This document shows, one piece after another, positions 1-8,283 of a stretch of 29,058 bases of DNA (positions are counted from its first letter, which is position 1; each line of letters starts with the position of its first letter). The DNA is taken from assembly GCA_943704415.1 (NCBI GenBank), contig CALSCO010000886.1, positions 1 to 29,058 of the forward strand, given 5' to 3'. The translations under genes and the position numbers were made by a program. The notes under the pieces were generated by a model. That model was not told where the DNA came from. It saw only the letters and a program-made list of their open reading frames with translations, and did no database searches. The DNA comes from Parvularia atlantis (Eukaryota; Opisthokonta; Rotosphaerida).

Positions 1-19
1 CCCCGGGCCCGCGCCGCAG

Positions 20-2322
20 CAGCGACGAGCAGGCCGAGGCGTTCAAGCAGGCCGGCAACGCCGCTTACAGCGCGGGCCACTACGCCGAGGCCGTGGCGCA
101 GTACAGCGCGGCGATCGGTGCGGCCGCGTGGCTCCCCCTTCTCGCCTCCTCACGGTCCGCGGTGGCGGCAGAGCGCGCGCCGCAGAGCGCTATCTACTAC
201 AACAACCGCGCGGCGGCGCTGATGGGCCTCAAGCACTACCGCAAGGCGCTGGACGACTGCAAGCAGGCGCTGCTGCTCGACCCGGGGAACACGAAGGCGC
301 GAACGGCTGCGGCGCACGGCACCGAGGCGCGAGCCCTGACAGCGGCGCGGACGCAGGCGTTCCTCCGCGCCGGCAAGTGCTGCCTGCTGATGGGCCAGCT
401 GGCCGACGCGCGCGCGCACCTCGAGCGGGTCCTGGCCGCCGAGCCGGCCAACGCGGCCGCGCGGCAGGACGTGCGTCTGCCGCCCCTTGGGCGACGCGAC
501 GGCTGAGCGCCGTCGCCCGCGCAGCTCGCCGCCGTCGACTCCGTCGAGTCGCGCGTGCGGTATGCGCAGCAGGCGCTCGAGGCCAAGGACTACACGCGCG
601 CGCTGTTCAACGTCGAGCAGGGTGCGCGATGCGCGATGCCCCGCTAGTCACGCCCTCGCCCTCGCAGCTGACCACACGCGCACAGCCCTCCAGAGCGCCC
701 CGCAGGCGCCACTGCTGCAGAAGCTGCGCGCCGAGGCGCTCATCTACAACAAGAGCTACGGCGAGGCGCTCAACCTGGCCAAGTGCGCGCTCGCATCGTG
801 TGTGTGTGTGTGTGATGGCGCCGGCTGACGCGGGCTCGCCCAGCGGCTTCCTGCGCGAGGACTTCAACAACCCGGACGCGCTGTACATCAAAGGTCTGGT
901 ATACTACCAGCAGGGCGTGAACGACAAGGGTGCGGCTCGCGGGCGGTCGATCGCTCGATCGCTCGATCGCTTGCTCGCTCACTGGGCTCACGGCTGGCCG
1001 TCGCACCCAGCCAAGGCCGCGCTGGCGGAGGCGCTGCGCGTCGAGCCCGAGCACGCGCCCAGCCGCCTGCTGCTTAAGCGCGTGCGCGACCTCGAGAGGA
1101 AGAAGGAGGAGGGCAACGAGGCGTACAAGGCATGCCGCGCCGTTGTTGCACGCATGCGTGCTGAGCCAGGCACGACAGGCCGGCGACTACGCGCGCGCGT
1201 GCGACCTGTACACGGAGGCGCTGCAGGTGGACGAGAGCAACGTCAACACGAACGCGAAGCTGTACTTCAACCGCGGCAACACCAAGCTCAAGGCACGCAG
1301 CGCGCGACGCAGCGAAGCACACGACTGATGCACACGACTGCGCGCACCGCAGATGACGCAGCAGCAGGACGCGGTCGACGACTACTCCAAGGCGATCGAC
1401 CTCGACCCGGGGTATGTCAAGGCGCTGTTGGCGCGTGCGGGTGCGTGCGGCGTGTGTGCGCGCGCGTCGCGGCGAGGAGCTGAGCGTGCGCCCGCCCAGG
1501 CGTGCACATGAGGATGGAGAAGTACCAGCAGGCCGTGTACGACTACACGAAGGCGAAGGAGCTGGACAACAACCGCGGTGCGCGTGCGCGTTCTTGCCGA
1601 CCACGCCCGCTCACGCCGTGCGCGCACGTCCCCGCCAGAGGTCGCCAACCAGCTCAGGCAGGCCGAGCTCGAGTTGAAAAAGTCCAAGCGCAAGGACTAC
1701 TATAAGATCCTGGGTGCGGGCCGCGAGTGCGCGCACGTCCCTTTGGCTGACTCCGCGTGCGTGCGCAGGCGTGGCCAAGGACGCCGACGAGAACGACATC
1801 AGGCGCGCGTACAAGAAGATGGCGTTGCAGCTCCACCCCGGTGCGTGCGCGCATGTGTCGCAGGGCGCCCCGCACGCGTGCCGACACGCCCCCGCGCCGC
1901 GCAGACAAAAATCCGACGAGCAACCCGGAGGAGCAGGCGGCGGTCGAGGGCAAGTTCAAGGACGTGGGCGAGGCGTACTCGGTCCTGAGCGACCCGCAGA
2001 AGCGCCGGCGGTATGACGCCGGCACAGACCTGGACGACGAGGGCGGGATGCACTCGCACGGCCCGGACATGGACGACATCATGCGCATGTTTGCGCGCGG
2101 CGGCGGTGGCGGCGGCTTTGGCGGCAGCCCGTTCGGCGGTGGCAGCCCGTTCGGCGGTGGCGGCTTTGGCGGCGGCGGCTTTGGTGGCGGCGGCTTTGAC
2201 TACGAGGACGCCGGTGCGCTTCGCGGCACGACGCGCTTGTGGCCGCTGCTGATCGTGCGCGTGCGCGGACAGATTTTGAGGGCTTTGGCGGCGGCGGGAG
2301 CGGGCGGCGGCGGCGGCGGTGA
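20..2322 (+). CDS. DNAJC7: DNAJC7-like TPR/J-domain co-chaperone (5' truncated)
   Basis: Homologue of the Hsp70/Hsp90 co-chaperone DNAJC7 (TPR2), a cytosolic protein that hands clients between the two chaperones. The upstream exons lie outside the window; the first visible exon seems to start at 20 after a CAG acceptor. Exons: 20-117, 172-296, 357-470, 525-621, 686-782, 844-929, 1011-1129, 1179-1292, 1353-1440, 1500-1577, 1639-1713, 1769-1840, 1905-2213, 2273-2322 (506 codons in frame). TPR units run through most of the protein; the linker KKSKRKDYYKIL leads into a C-terminal J domain whose HPD motif is split by the intron at 1841-1904. A Gly/Phe-rich tail with SPFGGG repeats ends in five arginines. 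TPRs followed by a C-terminal J domain are diagnostic of DNAJC7. Three introns (297, 1130, 1293) start with GC instead of GT. The donor at 783 could instead be 798. Confidence 0.93.
948..982. repeat. GATCGCTC tandem repeat inside an intron
   Basis: Three or four imperfect copies of an 8-base unit (GATCGCTC) sit within the intron at 930-1010, the longest intron of the DNAJC7 gene. It is a simple repeat that has lengthened the intron; no function is implied. Confidence 0.7.
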
Positions 2323-3220
2323 TGCGCTGTGTTTTCCGTGCGGTGCGATCGAACGGCCGCGTGGCAACGCGCGCGTGACAACCGGGCGCCCCACACGAAC
2401 CACGTGGCTCATTTGCGCGCGCGCATGCCTGAACGACCACGCTGCGCCTGCTGCCCTCGCGACAGCGCACGCGCCGTTGCCGCCTGGCGACGGGCTGAAA
2501 CGCGGCGTCGCACCGAGGCCCGGCGTTTCGGGGCGGCGCGCGCGCTCTACCGGCGCGGCGCCTTGGCCCTTGGCGCCGTTTCCCCCTCTCCGTCTGGCCC
2601 CGCGCGCACGCCCCGCGCGCACGCCGCACGACGCCGCACTGCCCGCCGGGCCGTACCGCACGCCGCAGATCTTCTCTCCCCACGCGTGCGCACGCCTCCT
2701 GCCCTGCCTCCTCTCGCATTTTTTTTTTTCGCGCGCCTTTTCCACCTCGCCGCTGCCGCTCGCACCGGTCCCACCGCCTCCTGCTCACGTGCTGCCGGGC
2801 CGCTGGCGTGGCCGGCGCGGCGCGGGCCCTGCGCCAACGTCCGCCGCGCCAGGGCAGGGCGCAGCACGCGCTCACGTGCGCCTCGTGGCCCGTGCTGGTC
2901 GCGCCGCGCCGCTGCCCGCTCGCCTCCTCCCTCCCACCGCGCCGTGAGCCGCCGCCGCAGACACTGCGCGCGCCGCCGGGTGTCGCGGCCGGGGGTGCGG
3001 ACGTCTCGCATCAGCGGGAGATGCGCCTGGCTGCAATGCTTCTAGCTCGCTCGACGTCTCGCTCGCTGCGCCTCGTGCGCCCTCCTCAACCTGTCGCCGT
3101 CACACGGCCGTGCTGCGGAACGGGCGCGCGCTGACCAGCCCGGTCCGCCCGCGCGCAGACATTTGTCCCACGCGGACCCCCCGTCGTCTCTCTCTGTCTC
3201 TCTCTGTCCGCGCGTCAGCC
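2323..3220. other. Long non-coding gap with possible 5' UTR intron
   Basis: This 898-base interval is the largest gap in the window and carries no recognisable gene on either strand; the open frames in it are Arg/Pro/Ala-rich shadows of high GC. A run of ten or more T lies near 2720. Positions 3075-3158 look like a local intron (GTGCGCC donor, CTGAC near the end, GCGCGCAG acceptor), so the gene starting at 3221 may have a spliced leader exon holding a short upstream ORF that begins ATG at 3035. The CT-rich stretch 3185-3208 just before the start is a plausible core promoter or transcription start area. Confidence 0.5.
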
Positions 3221-5170
3221 ATGGGCAACCAGCAGGCGCGGCCCAGGCAGCCCGTCGTCGTCGCCTACGCGCGGCCACCCAGCGCGGCCATGTCGCGCCG
3301 CTCGAGTGCGGCCATCCTCGCCGCGGCCCTCGCGGACGGCACGGCGCACGCGGCAGCGGCTGACGAGGACGGGCCGCACCACGTCGCGCCGTTCCTGCTC
3401 GCGGCTGCGGCGCAGGAAGCCGACGACCGCGTGCTCGTCGACCACGCGCGCGTCGCGGCGCAGCTCGAGGCGCAGAACTTCACGGCGGTGTCGGTACCGG
3501 CCCAGCCGCGGCCCTTCGTGCTGCAGCTGCACGCGCAGCGCCTCGTCTACGTCTCGCCCCAGATTGCCTTTGCGCACAACCTGCACACGCTCGAGCTGCA
3601 GCGCAACAGCCTGACGAGCTTGCCGGACGAGCTCGAGCAGCTGCAGTGCCTGACCTGGCTCGACATCTCGCACAACCAGTTTAAGGAGCTCCCGCGCTGC
3701 ATCACGCGCCTGCGCTGCCTGCTCGAGCTCAAGGCCGACTACAACGCGATCACGGCCCTGCCCAGCGACCTCAGCCCGCTCGACAAGCTCATGACCCTCT
3801 CGCTCTCGCACAACCAGCTGGCCGAGGTCGCCGACTCGATCGAGCAGCTCGAGGCCCTCGTTACCCTCGTCGTCAGTTTCAACCCGCTGCGCTGCCTCCC
3901 GGCTCAGGTCGGCCGGCTCAAGAACCTGCGCCACATCCTGATCGAGTCGTGCCCGCTCTACACTCGCGCCACGTGGAACGCCGAGCAGCTCTCGGCCGCG
4001 GCCACCGCCGCTGCGGCGTCGTCTGGCGCCGCCGCGCCCGCACGCGGCCTCCTCGCCTCGTCGCAGAGCGCCATGAGCCTCGCCTCGGCCCCAAGCTCGC
4101 GTCAGAGCAGCGGCGTCAGCACGGCTAGCAGCACCGCGAGCGGGTCAACGACGAGCAGCAGCGGGAGCGCTGCCCTCAGCACCACCGTCTTCTTGCGCGT
4201 GCTCAGCCTACGCGAGACCGCGGCGCGCGTCCTCGTCCGGCACGGCATCCCGCTGATCGAGCCCATCCCAGTCGACGTGCTCAACTACCTCGGCGCGGCG
4301 CACAAGTGCGGCAGCTGCGGCGGGCCGTATTTTGGCAAGCCCGTGCTGCGCCTGCGCTTCATCGAGAAGAACGGCGACATTGTCCCGCTCGTCTACAAGC
4401 TCTGCAGCGGGCACTGGCGCAGCGAGGGCGAGCGCATCCGCTCCATGTTCCTGCCCAAGCCCGTGACCGCGCCCCGCCCGCTCGACCGCTGCGAGAGCGA
4501 GCGCGTCCTCCTGCGCATGACGCGCGACCTCGGGCGGCGCGCCAGCCCCGTCCGCACCGCGCGCGCCGCAGGCCCCGCTGCCCCAGCTGCCGCAGCGACG
4601 ACGTCGTCCAGCAAGACCAAGCTTGCAGCCAGTGCGAGCGCCCCGGCGGCCGTGGGCGCGTTCACGTCGTCGTCGTCGTCGGCGGCGGGCTCGCTCGGGC
4701 CTGGCTCGCCCAACGCCGCAGGAGCGCTGATTGACACGCCCGCGACGCCGCTGTCTGCATCGAGCACCGCAGCGACCGCCGGCCTCGGCTCGGCGTCGAC
4801 GGTGTCGCCCTCGGCCGGCTCAACGAGCAGCGCGGCGGTGTCACCGAGCACGCTAGGGCGGCACGCGGCGTCGTCGCTCACGATCAGCACCGCCTCTGCG
4901 GACCTGGTCGAGACGAGTGCGAGCGCGGCATCGCCCAGCCCCACGGGCGCCTCGGCGGCCATCGGGACCGTCTTCGGGACGTCGGGCCACGGGCGGCGCG
5001 CGTCGTTCAAGGCCGCAGGGCTAGCGGCGATGCGCGTGCGCAAGTCGTCGTTCAGCGACACGGCCGTCGTCAGCACCACGCCCGTGTCAGGCCCTTCGCA
5101 GCTGGGCACGCTCAAGGAGATCGAGGCGTCTGACCTGCCAAAGTCCAACCCGCCGTACGCCGGGCTGTGA
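3221..5170 (+). CDS. Intronless LRR protein, LRRC58-like, with N-myristoylation signal
   Basis: Protein of 649 aa in a single exon. The start at 3221 is chosen because it gives MGNQQARP, an N-myristoylation-type terminus, after a pyrimidine-rich leader. Residues about 100-250 form leucine-rich repeats (for example LHTLELQRNSLTSLPDELEQ). Residues about 320-400 match the conserved C-terminal region of animal and fungal LRRC58-type proteins: LSLRETAARVL, then VLNYLGAAHKCGSC, with a likely zinc site C363-x2-C366 and C395-x2-H398. A Ser/Ala-rich linker lies between the LRRs and this region, and a tail of about 240 Ser/Ala/Thr-rich residues follows. LRRC58-type proteins are thought to act as ubiquitin-ligase adaptors; that role here is inference. 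The lack of introns in 1.95 kb contrasts with its neighbours. Membrane tethering is predicted from the N terminus only. Confidence 0.85.
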   Translation: MGNQQARPRQPVVVAYARPPSAAMSRRSSAAILAAALADGTAHAAAADEDGPHHVAPFLLAAAAQEADDRVLVDHARVAAQLEAQNFTAVSVPAQPRPFVLQLHAQRLVYVSPQIAFAHNLHTLELQRNSLTSLPDELEQLQCLTWLDISHNQFKELPRCITRLRCLLELKADYNAITALPSDLSPLDKLMTLSLSHNQLAEVADSIEQLEALVTLVVSFNPLRCLPAQVGRLKNLRHILIESCPLYTRATWNAEQLSAAATAAAASSGAAAPARGLLASSQSAMSLASAPSSRQSSGVSTASSTASGSTTSSSGSAALSTTVFLRVLSLRETAARVLVRHGIPLIEPIPVDVLNYLGAAHKCGSCGGPYFGKPVLRLRFIEKNGDIVPLVYKLCSGHWRSEGERIRSMFLPKPVTAPRPLDRCESERVLLRMTRDLGRRASPVRTARAAGPAAPAAAATTSSSKTKLAASASAPAAVGAFTSSSSSAAGSLGPGSPNAAGALIDTPATPLSASSTAATAGLGSASTVSPSAGSTSSAAVSPSTLGRHAASSLTISTASADLVETSASAASPSPTGASAAIGTVFGTSGHGRRASFKAAGLAAMRVRKSSFSDTAVVSTTPVSGPSQLGTLKEIEASDLPKSNPPYAGL

Positions 5171-5220
5171 GCCACATAAAGTTTGTGTTGCGGGCCTGAG
5201 CTACTAGTAGCACTGAGACC

Positions 5221-6246
5221 ATGGGCGACTGCGCGCGTGTGCGTGCGCGATGCACGCTGACGGGCGCCGAGAGTGACGCGGGCGCAGGAGCACCACGCGC
5301 ACGGGCACGGCGATGGCAACGGGCACGGGCACGCGCACGGGCACGGCGATGGCGACGGCCACGGGCACAGCCACGGCGCCGACGCGCACGAGAGCTGGGA
5401 GCGTGGCGCCGAGTTCTCGCTGTACCAGCACATCGACACGACCAAGGCGCGCGCGCTCAACTGCACCAGGTGTGCGCGCGGGTGCACGACCCGGCCGGCC
5501 GGTCAGCTTGACGCCCGCGGCGGCGCCAGTGACGAGGTCACCTGCTTCAAGCCGTGGGAGGACCGGCTGCGCGAGGACGTGTACATGGAGAGCGACGCCG
5601 ATGACGAGATGATCCTCGTTGTGCCCTTCACCGGCACGGTCACACTCAAGGCCATCCGCGTCGTGGGCGGGCGCGACGGCTCCTACCCGCGCAAGATGAA
5701 AGTGTGCGTGACGGGTGGGGGGCCTAGCGACGTGCCGCTGAGACCGCGCGCGCATCGCGCAGCTGGGCGAACCGCGACGACATCGACTTTGACAACGTGC
5801 ACCAGTCGTCCCCGACGCAGGAGTGGGACCTGCTCGAGGACTTTACCGCGACGGCCGACTACCAGACGCGGTGCGCGGACGCGACGTGCGCGCGCGCGCG
5901 GGCACGTTGAGGCTGACGGCGCAAGCGGGCGCAGCATCGCCAAGTTCCAGGGCGTGACGTGCCTAACGTTCCTGTTCACGGGCACGACAGGCGCCGAGAC
6001 GCTGCGCGTGTCGTACGTGGGGCTGCGCGGGCAGTTTGCGCCGGTGCGCAGTCGCGTCTGCACGCGCGAGGCGGTGCTGATCGCGGGCGCGCAGGCGATC
6101 CGCAACGCCGTCATCACCGTGTACGAGGCGTCGGCCAAGTGCGTGGCGGGCACGCGTGCGCGGCTCAAACTCACGCCATCGCGCGTCGCAGCCCGGCCGA
6201 CCACAAGACGCGCGCGGACGCGGTGGTCGCGCGGAGCATCCAGTGA
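5221..6246 (+). CDS. PITHD1: PITH-domain protein (PITHD1 homologue)
   Basis: A 229-aa homologue of PITHD1, a proteasome-associated protein built on the PITH domain also found in thioredoxin-like TXNL1. Exons: 5221-5238, 5288-5469, 5530-5703, 5763-5870, 5935-6043, 6095-6138, 6192-6246. A tiny first exon encodes MGDCAR; next comes a His/Gly/Asp-rich segment, then FSLYQHIDTTKARALNC, FKPWEDR, VYMESDADDEMILVVPF and the C-terminal hallmark YVGLRGQFA followed by YEASANPADHK, in the order and spacing of human PITHD1. Human PITHD1 also starts with a short His/Gly stretch (MSHGHSHGGG), here expanded to about 28 residues. The start at 5221 lies 50 bases after the upstream stop. Its stop is 28 bases from the stop of the opposing gene. 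Confidence 0.94.
5294..5390 (+). repeat. His-Gly codon repeat (GGGCAC/GGCGAT) in PITHD1
   Basis: A degenerate hexanucleotide repeat encodes alternating His and Gly/Asp/Ala (core HGHGDGNGHGHAHGHGDG). It lies in the disordered N terminus before the PITH domain. The composition suggests weak divalent-metal binding, which is inference. Confidence 0.85.
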
Positions 6247-6274
6247 TTGGCATTCGGCATGTTGACACAGCGCA

Positions 6275-6613
6275 TCACACGAGGGCACTGCGTGCGCACG
6301 GGTCAGCCACGCGCCGCAGCGCCCGCACGGCCGCACGTACGCCTTCTCGACCAGTGGCCTGTCGGCGTCGTCCAGGGCCGCCGCGGTGCTGCCCAGCTCG
6401 ATGTCGTCCGGCCCGGCCGCGCCGTCGGTGACGGCCGCGCCCATCCGCCTGAACCCGCGGCGCGACTTGAGCATCCAGCGCCGGAGCAGGTAGATGACTG
6501 CGCGCGCGCAGGGGGTTGCGTTGAGCCCGCTGCCGGGCGGGCGGACGCGCGAGAGCCGTGGCGCACGCACAGAGGATGATCGCCGCAACGACCGAGAACG
6601 CGACAAGCAGCAT
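6275..6613 (-). CDS. Small single-pass membrane protein, 70 aa, unrecognised
   Basis: Spliced gene in three exons on the minus strand: 6613-6571, 6497-6341, 6287-6275. The two introns (6570-6498, 6340-6288) carry GTGCGTGCGC and GTACGTGCGG donors and CAG acceptors. The product starts MLLVAFSVVAAIILFIYLL, a hydrophobic helix created only by splicing, followed by a basic stretch (RRWMLKSRRGFRR) and an acidic, probably disordered tail ending LVEKAALV. The pattern predicts a type III or signal-anchored protein with a cytosolic C terminus. I do not recognise a family. An alternative last intron, with donor GTGCGG, would run the frame into the PITHD1 coding exon; I prefer the version that stops between the genes. 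Its start codon is 63 bases from that of CtIP, so the two share a promoter region. Confidence 0.6.
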   Translation of the reverse strand: MLLVAFSVVAAIILCACATALARPPARQRAQRNPLRARSHLPAPALDAQVAPRVQADGRGRHRRRGRAGRHRAGQHRGGPGRRRQATGREGVRAAVRALRRVADPCARSALV

Positions 6614-6676
6614 GGCTGCGGCGCGCGAATGTCATGGCCGTGGCTTGTCATGCACCTCGACTTTCGAGCGTGCACG
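6614..6676. promoter_or_regulatory. 63-base divergent promoter region (small membrane protein / CtIP)
   Basis: The start codons of two divergent genes are separated by only 63 bases, so transcription of both must start here or inside the neighbouring coding sequence. I see no TATA box. Several out-of-frame ATGs lie on the plus strand upstream of 6677. Confidence 0.55.
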
Positions 6677-8212
6677 ATGGGCGCCGAGTTTGAGGACGCG
6701 GTGCGCGCGCTGCTCCGCGCCCACGCGGCGGACGTGCAGCGTGCGTGGCCTGCCTGCCTGCGCGCCGTGGTGGCATGCCATCGCCTGAGAGCACGCGGCA
6801 CGGCGCAGAGGCGCGCGGGCAGTGGGTGCACGAGAGCGCCGAGCTGCACGGGCGCGCCACCGCGGCCGAGGACGCGGCGCGGGTCGCAGCGGGCCGCGCG
6901 GCCGACGCCGAGGCGCGCGCACGGCAGGCGCTCGAGCTGCTCGCCAAGGAGGAGCAGCGCGCGAACGCGTGCGCGCGCGCGCGCCGCAGCCGTCTGACCG
7001 TTCTGACCCACCGGCACGCAGCCTCGAGATGCAGAACCATGTGCTCAAGCGCCAGACGGACGACATGATCGGCTCGGTCCAGGTCTGGCGCGAAAAGTAC
7101 CTCAAGCTGCAGGAGGATCATCACCAGCTTGTGCGGCCGCGGCAGACTGCGCGCGCGCGCAATCTCGCATGCCAAAAAGCGCGCCAGGCACGCCGGCTGA
7201 GGCTGCTGCGGGACGAGCACCGCGCGCGCAAGCGGGCCGACGGGTCGACGCCCAGACGCACCGATGCGGCCGAAGGCCGTGGCGAGCTGTGCGTGGCGCC
7301 TGGCCCGCGCGACCGCAGTGCTGCTGACGTTTGCGCGCAATCAGACAACAGAAACGCGTGCGGTTCTCGGACGCGCCGCCGCCGATCCGCACCGCGTCGC
7401 CCTCGCCCGCGCAGCCCATCGGGGCCAGCCAGGAGGATGCCGACGCGGCCGACCAGACGCAGCCGTCGCCCGTGATCGAAAAGCCGGTGCGGCCTCGCGC
7501 GCTCAGCCGGCGCGGCTGAAGCCCGTTGGCAGCAGCACAGGGAGCGGACGCGCGCCGCTACGCCCGCGGCGCTCGTGCTGGACGACGAGCACGCGCAGCC
7601 GCCCGCCGCAACGTCGCCTGCCACGCCGCCTGCGCTGCCCGTGGACGACGACCGCACGCAGTCGATCATTGCGCAGTCGCCGCGCGGCCCTCAGGTGCCG
7701 CTGCCGCTGCCCGAGTTCCCGCCCTTTCCGAGCGTGCTCGTAGCGACGTCGCCCACGACCGAGCCGGAGTACATGGACGCGCTGCGGTGCGCCGCGCCGT
7801 GCAACGCATCGTCTGATCGCACGGCTCACGGCTGTGTGTGCCGCAGCGACCAGCCCGCGCCGCCGGGGCAATTCAAGTACAACGAGGTCGTGCGGAGCAA
7901 GGAGGAGCGCGAGCGGCTGCTGGGCGTCGAGTGCGCCGAGTGCCGCGCGGTGCAACAGACGCACGCTCTGCTCGACATCGCTCATTGAACGCCCGCCCGC
8001 CCACCCGCGTGCAGTTCTACGCCACGGCCAAGGTGCCGCAGCAGACGCGCATGCAGCACGTGCAGCGTTGCTCGCGGCACCGGCTGCAGTACGCGCCGCC
8101 GTGCGAGCCGCCTAACTTCTGGCACCTCGGCGTGCAGCCCGAGCCGCCCTCGCTCGCGCCGTCGTCCTCGCCGCCGCCACGCCGCGCGCACGTCGTGGTC
8201 GACGACGAGTGA
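6677..8212 (+). CDS. RBBP8: CtIP/Sae2/Ctp1-type DNA-end resection factor
   Basis: A 376-aa member of the CtIP (RBBP8/COM1/Sae2) family, the cofactor of Mre11-Rad50-Nbs1 that starts DNA-end resection for homologous recombination. Exons: 6677-6740, 6809-6968, 7022-7130, 7188-7288, 7345-7486, 7533-7786, 7847-7949, 8015-8212. The N-terminal third is helical coiled coil (ELLAKEEQRAN, LKRQTDDMIGSVQVWREKYL), as in the family's tetramerisation region. The C-terminal domain (about 286-351) is clear: FKYNEVVRSKEERERLLG, C306-x2-C309, CSRHR at 330-334 and PPNFWHLGV. The family's CDK site, Thr-Pro in the PPNTPENFW segment of human CtIP, is Glu342-Pro here (PPCEPPNFW). KRVRF at 148-152 matches the PP1-docking RVxF consensus. 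It is shorter than human CtIP (897 aa) but near the length of yeast Sae2 (345 aa). The intron at 7487-7532 is the least certain. Confidence 0.88.
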
Positions 8213-8283
8213 CGACCGTGGCGTTGCGCAAAAGAACTGAACACTGAGCACTCGGGCCCTGAGGCGCACCACTATCGTGACAT

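Noticed and set aside
2547-3011. Minus-strand 154-codon open frame in the large gap
   Set aside because: Dominated by Arg/Ala/Gly/Pro with no family resemblance, no splice-consistent context and overlapping equally long frames on plus; typical of random open frames at this GC content.
4393-5487. Minus-strand 364-codon frame opposite the LRR gene
   Set aside because: It is the antisense of the Ser/Ala-rich tail and the PITHD1 start; its composition is the complement of simple codon repeats.
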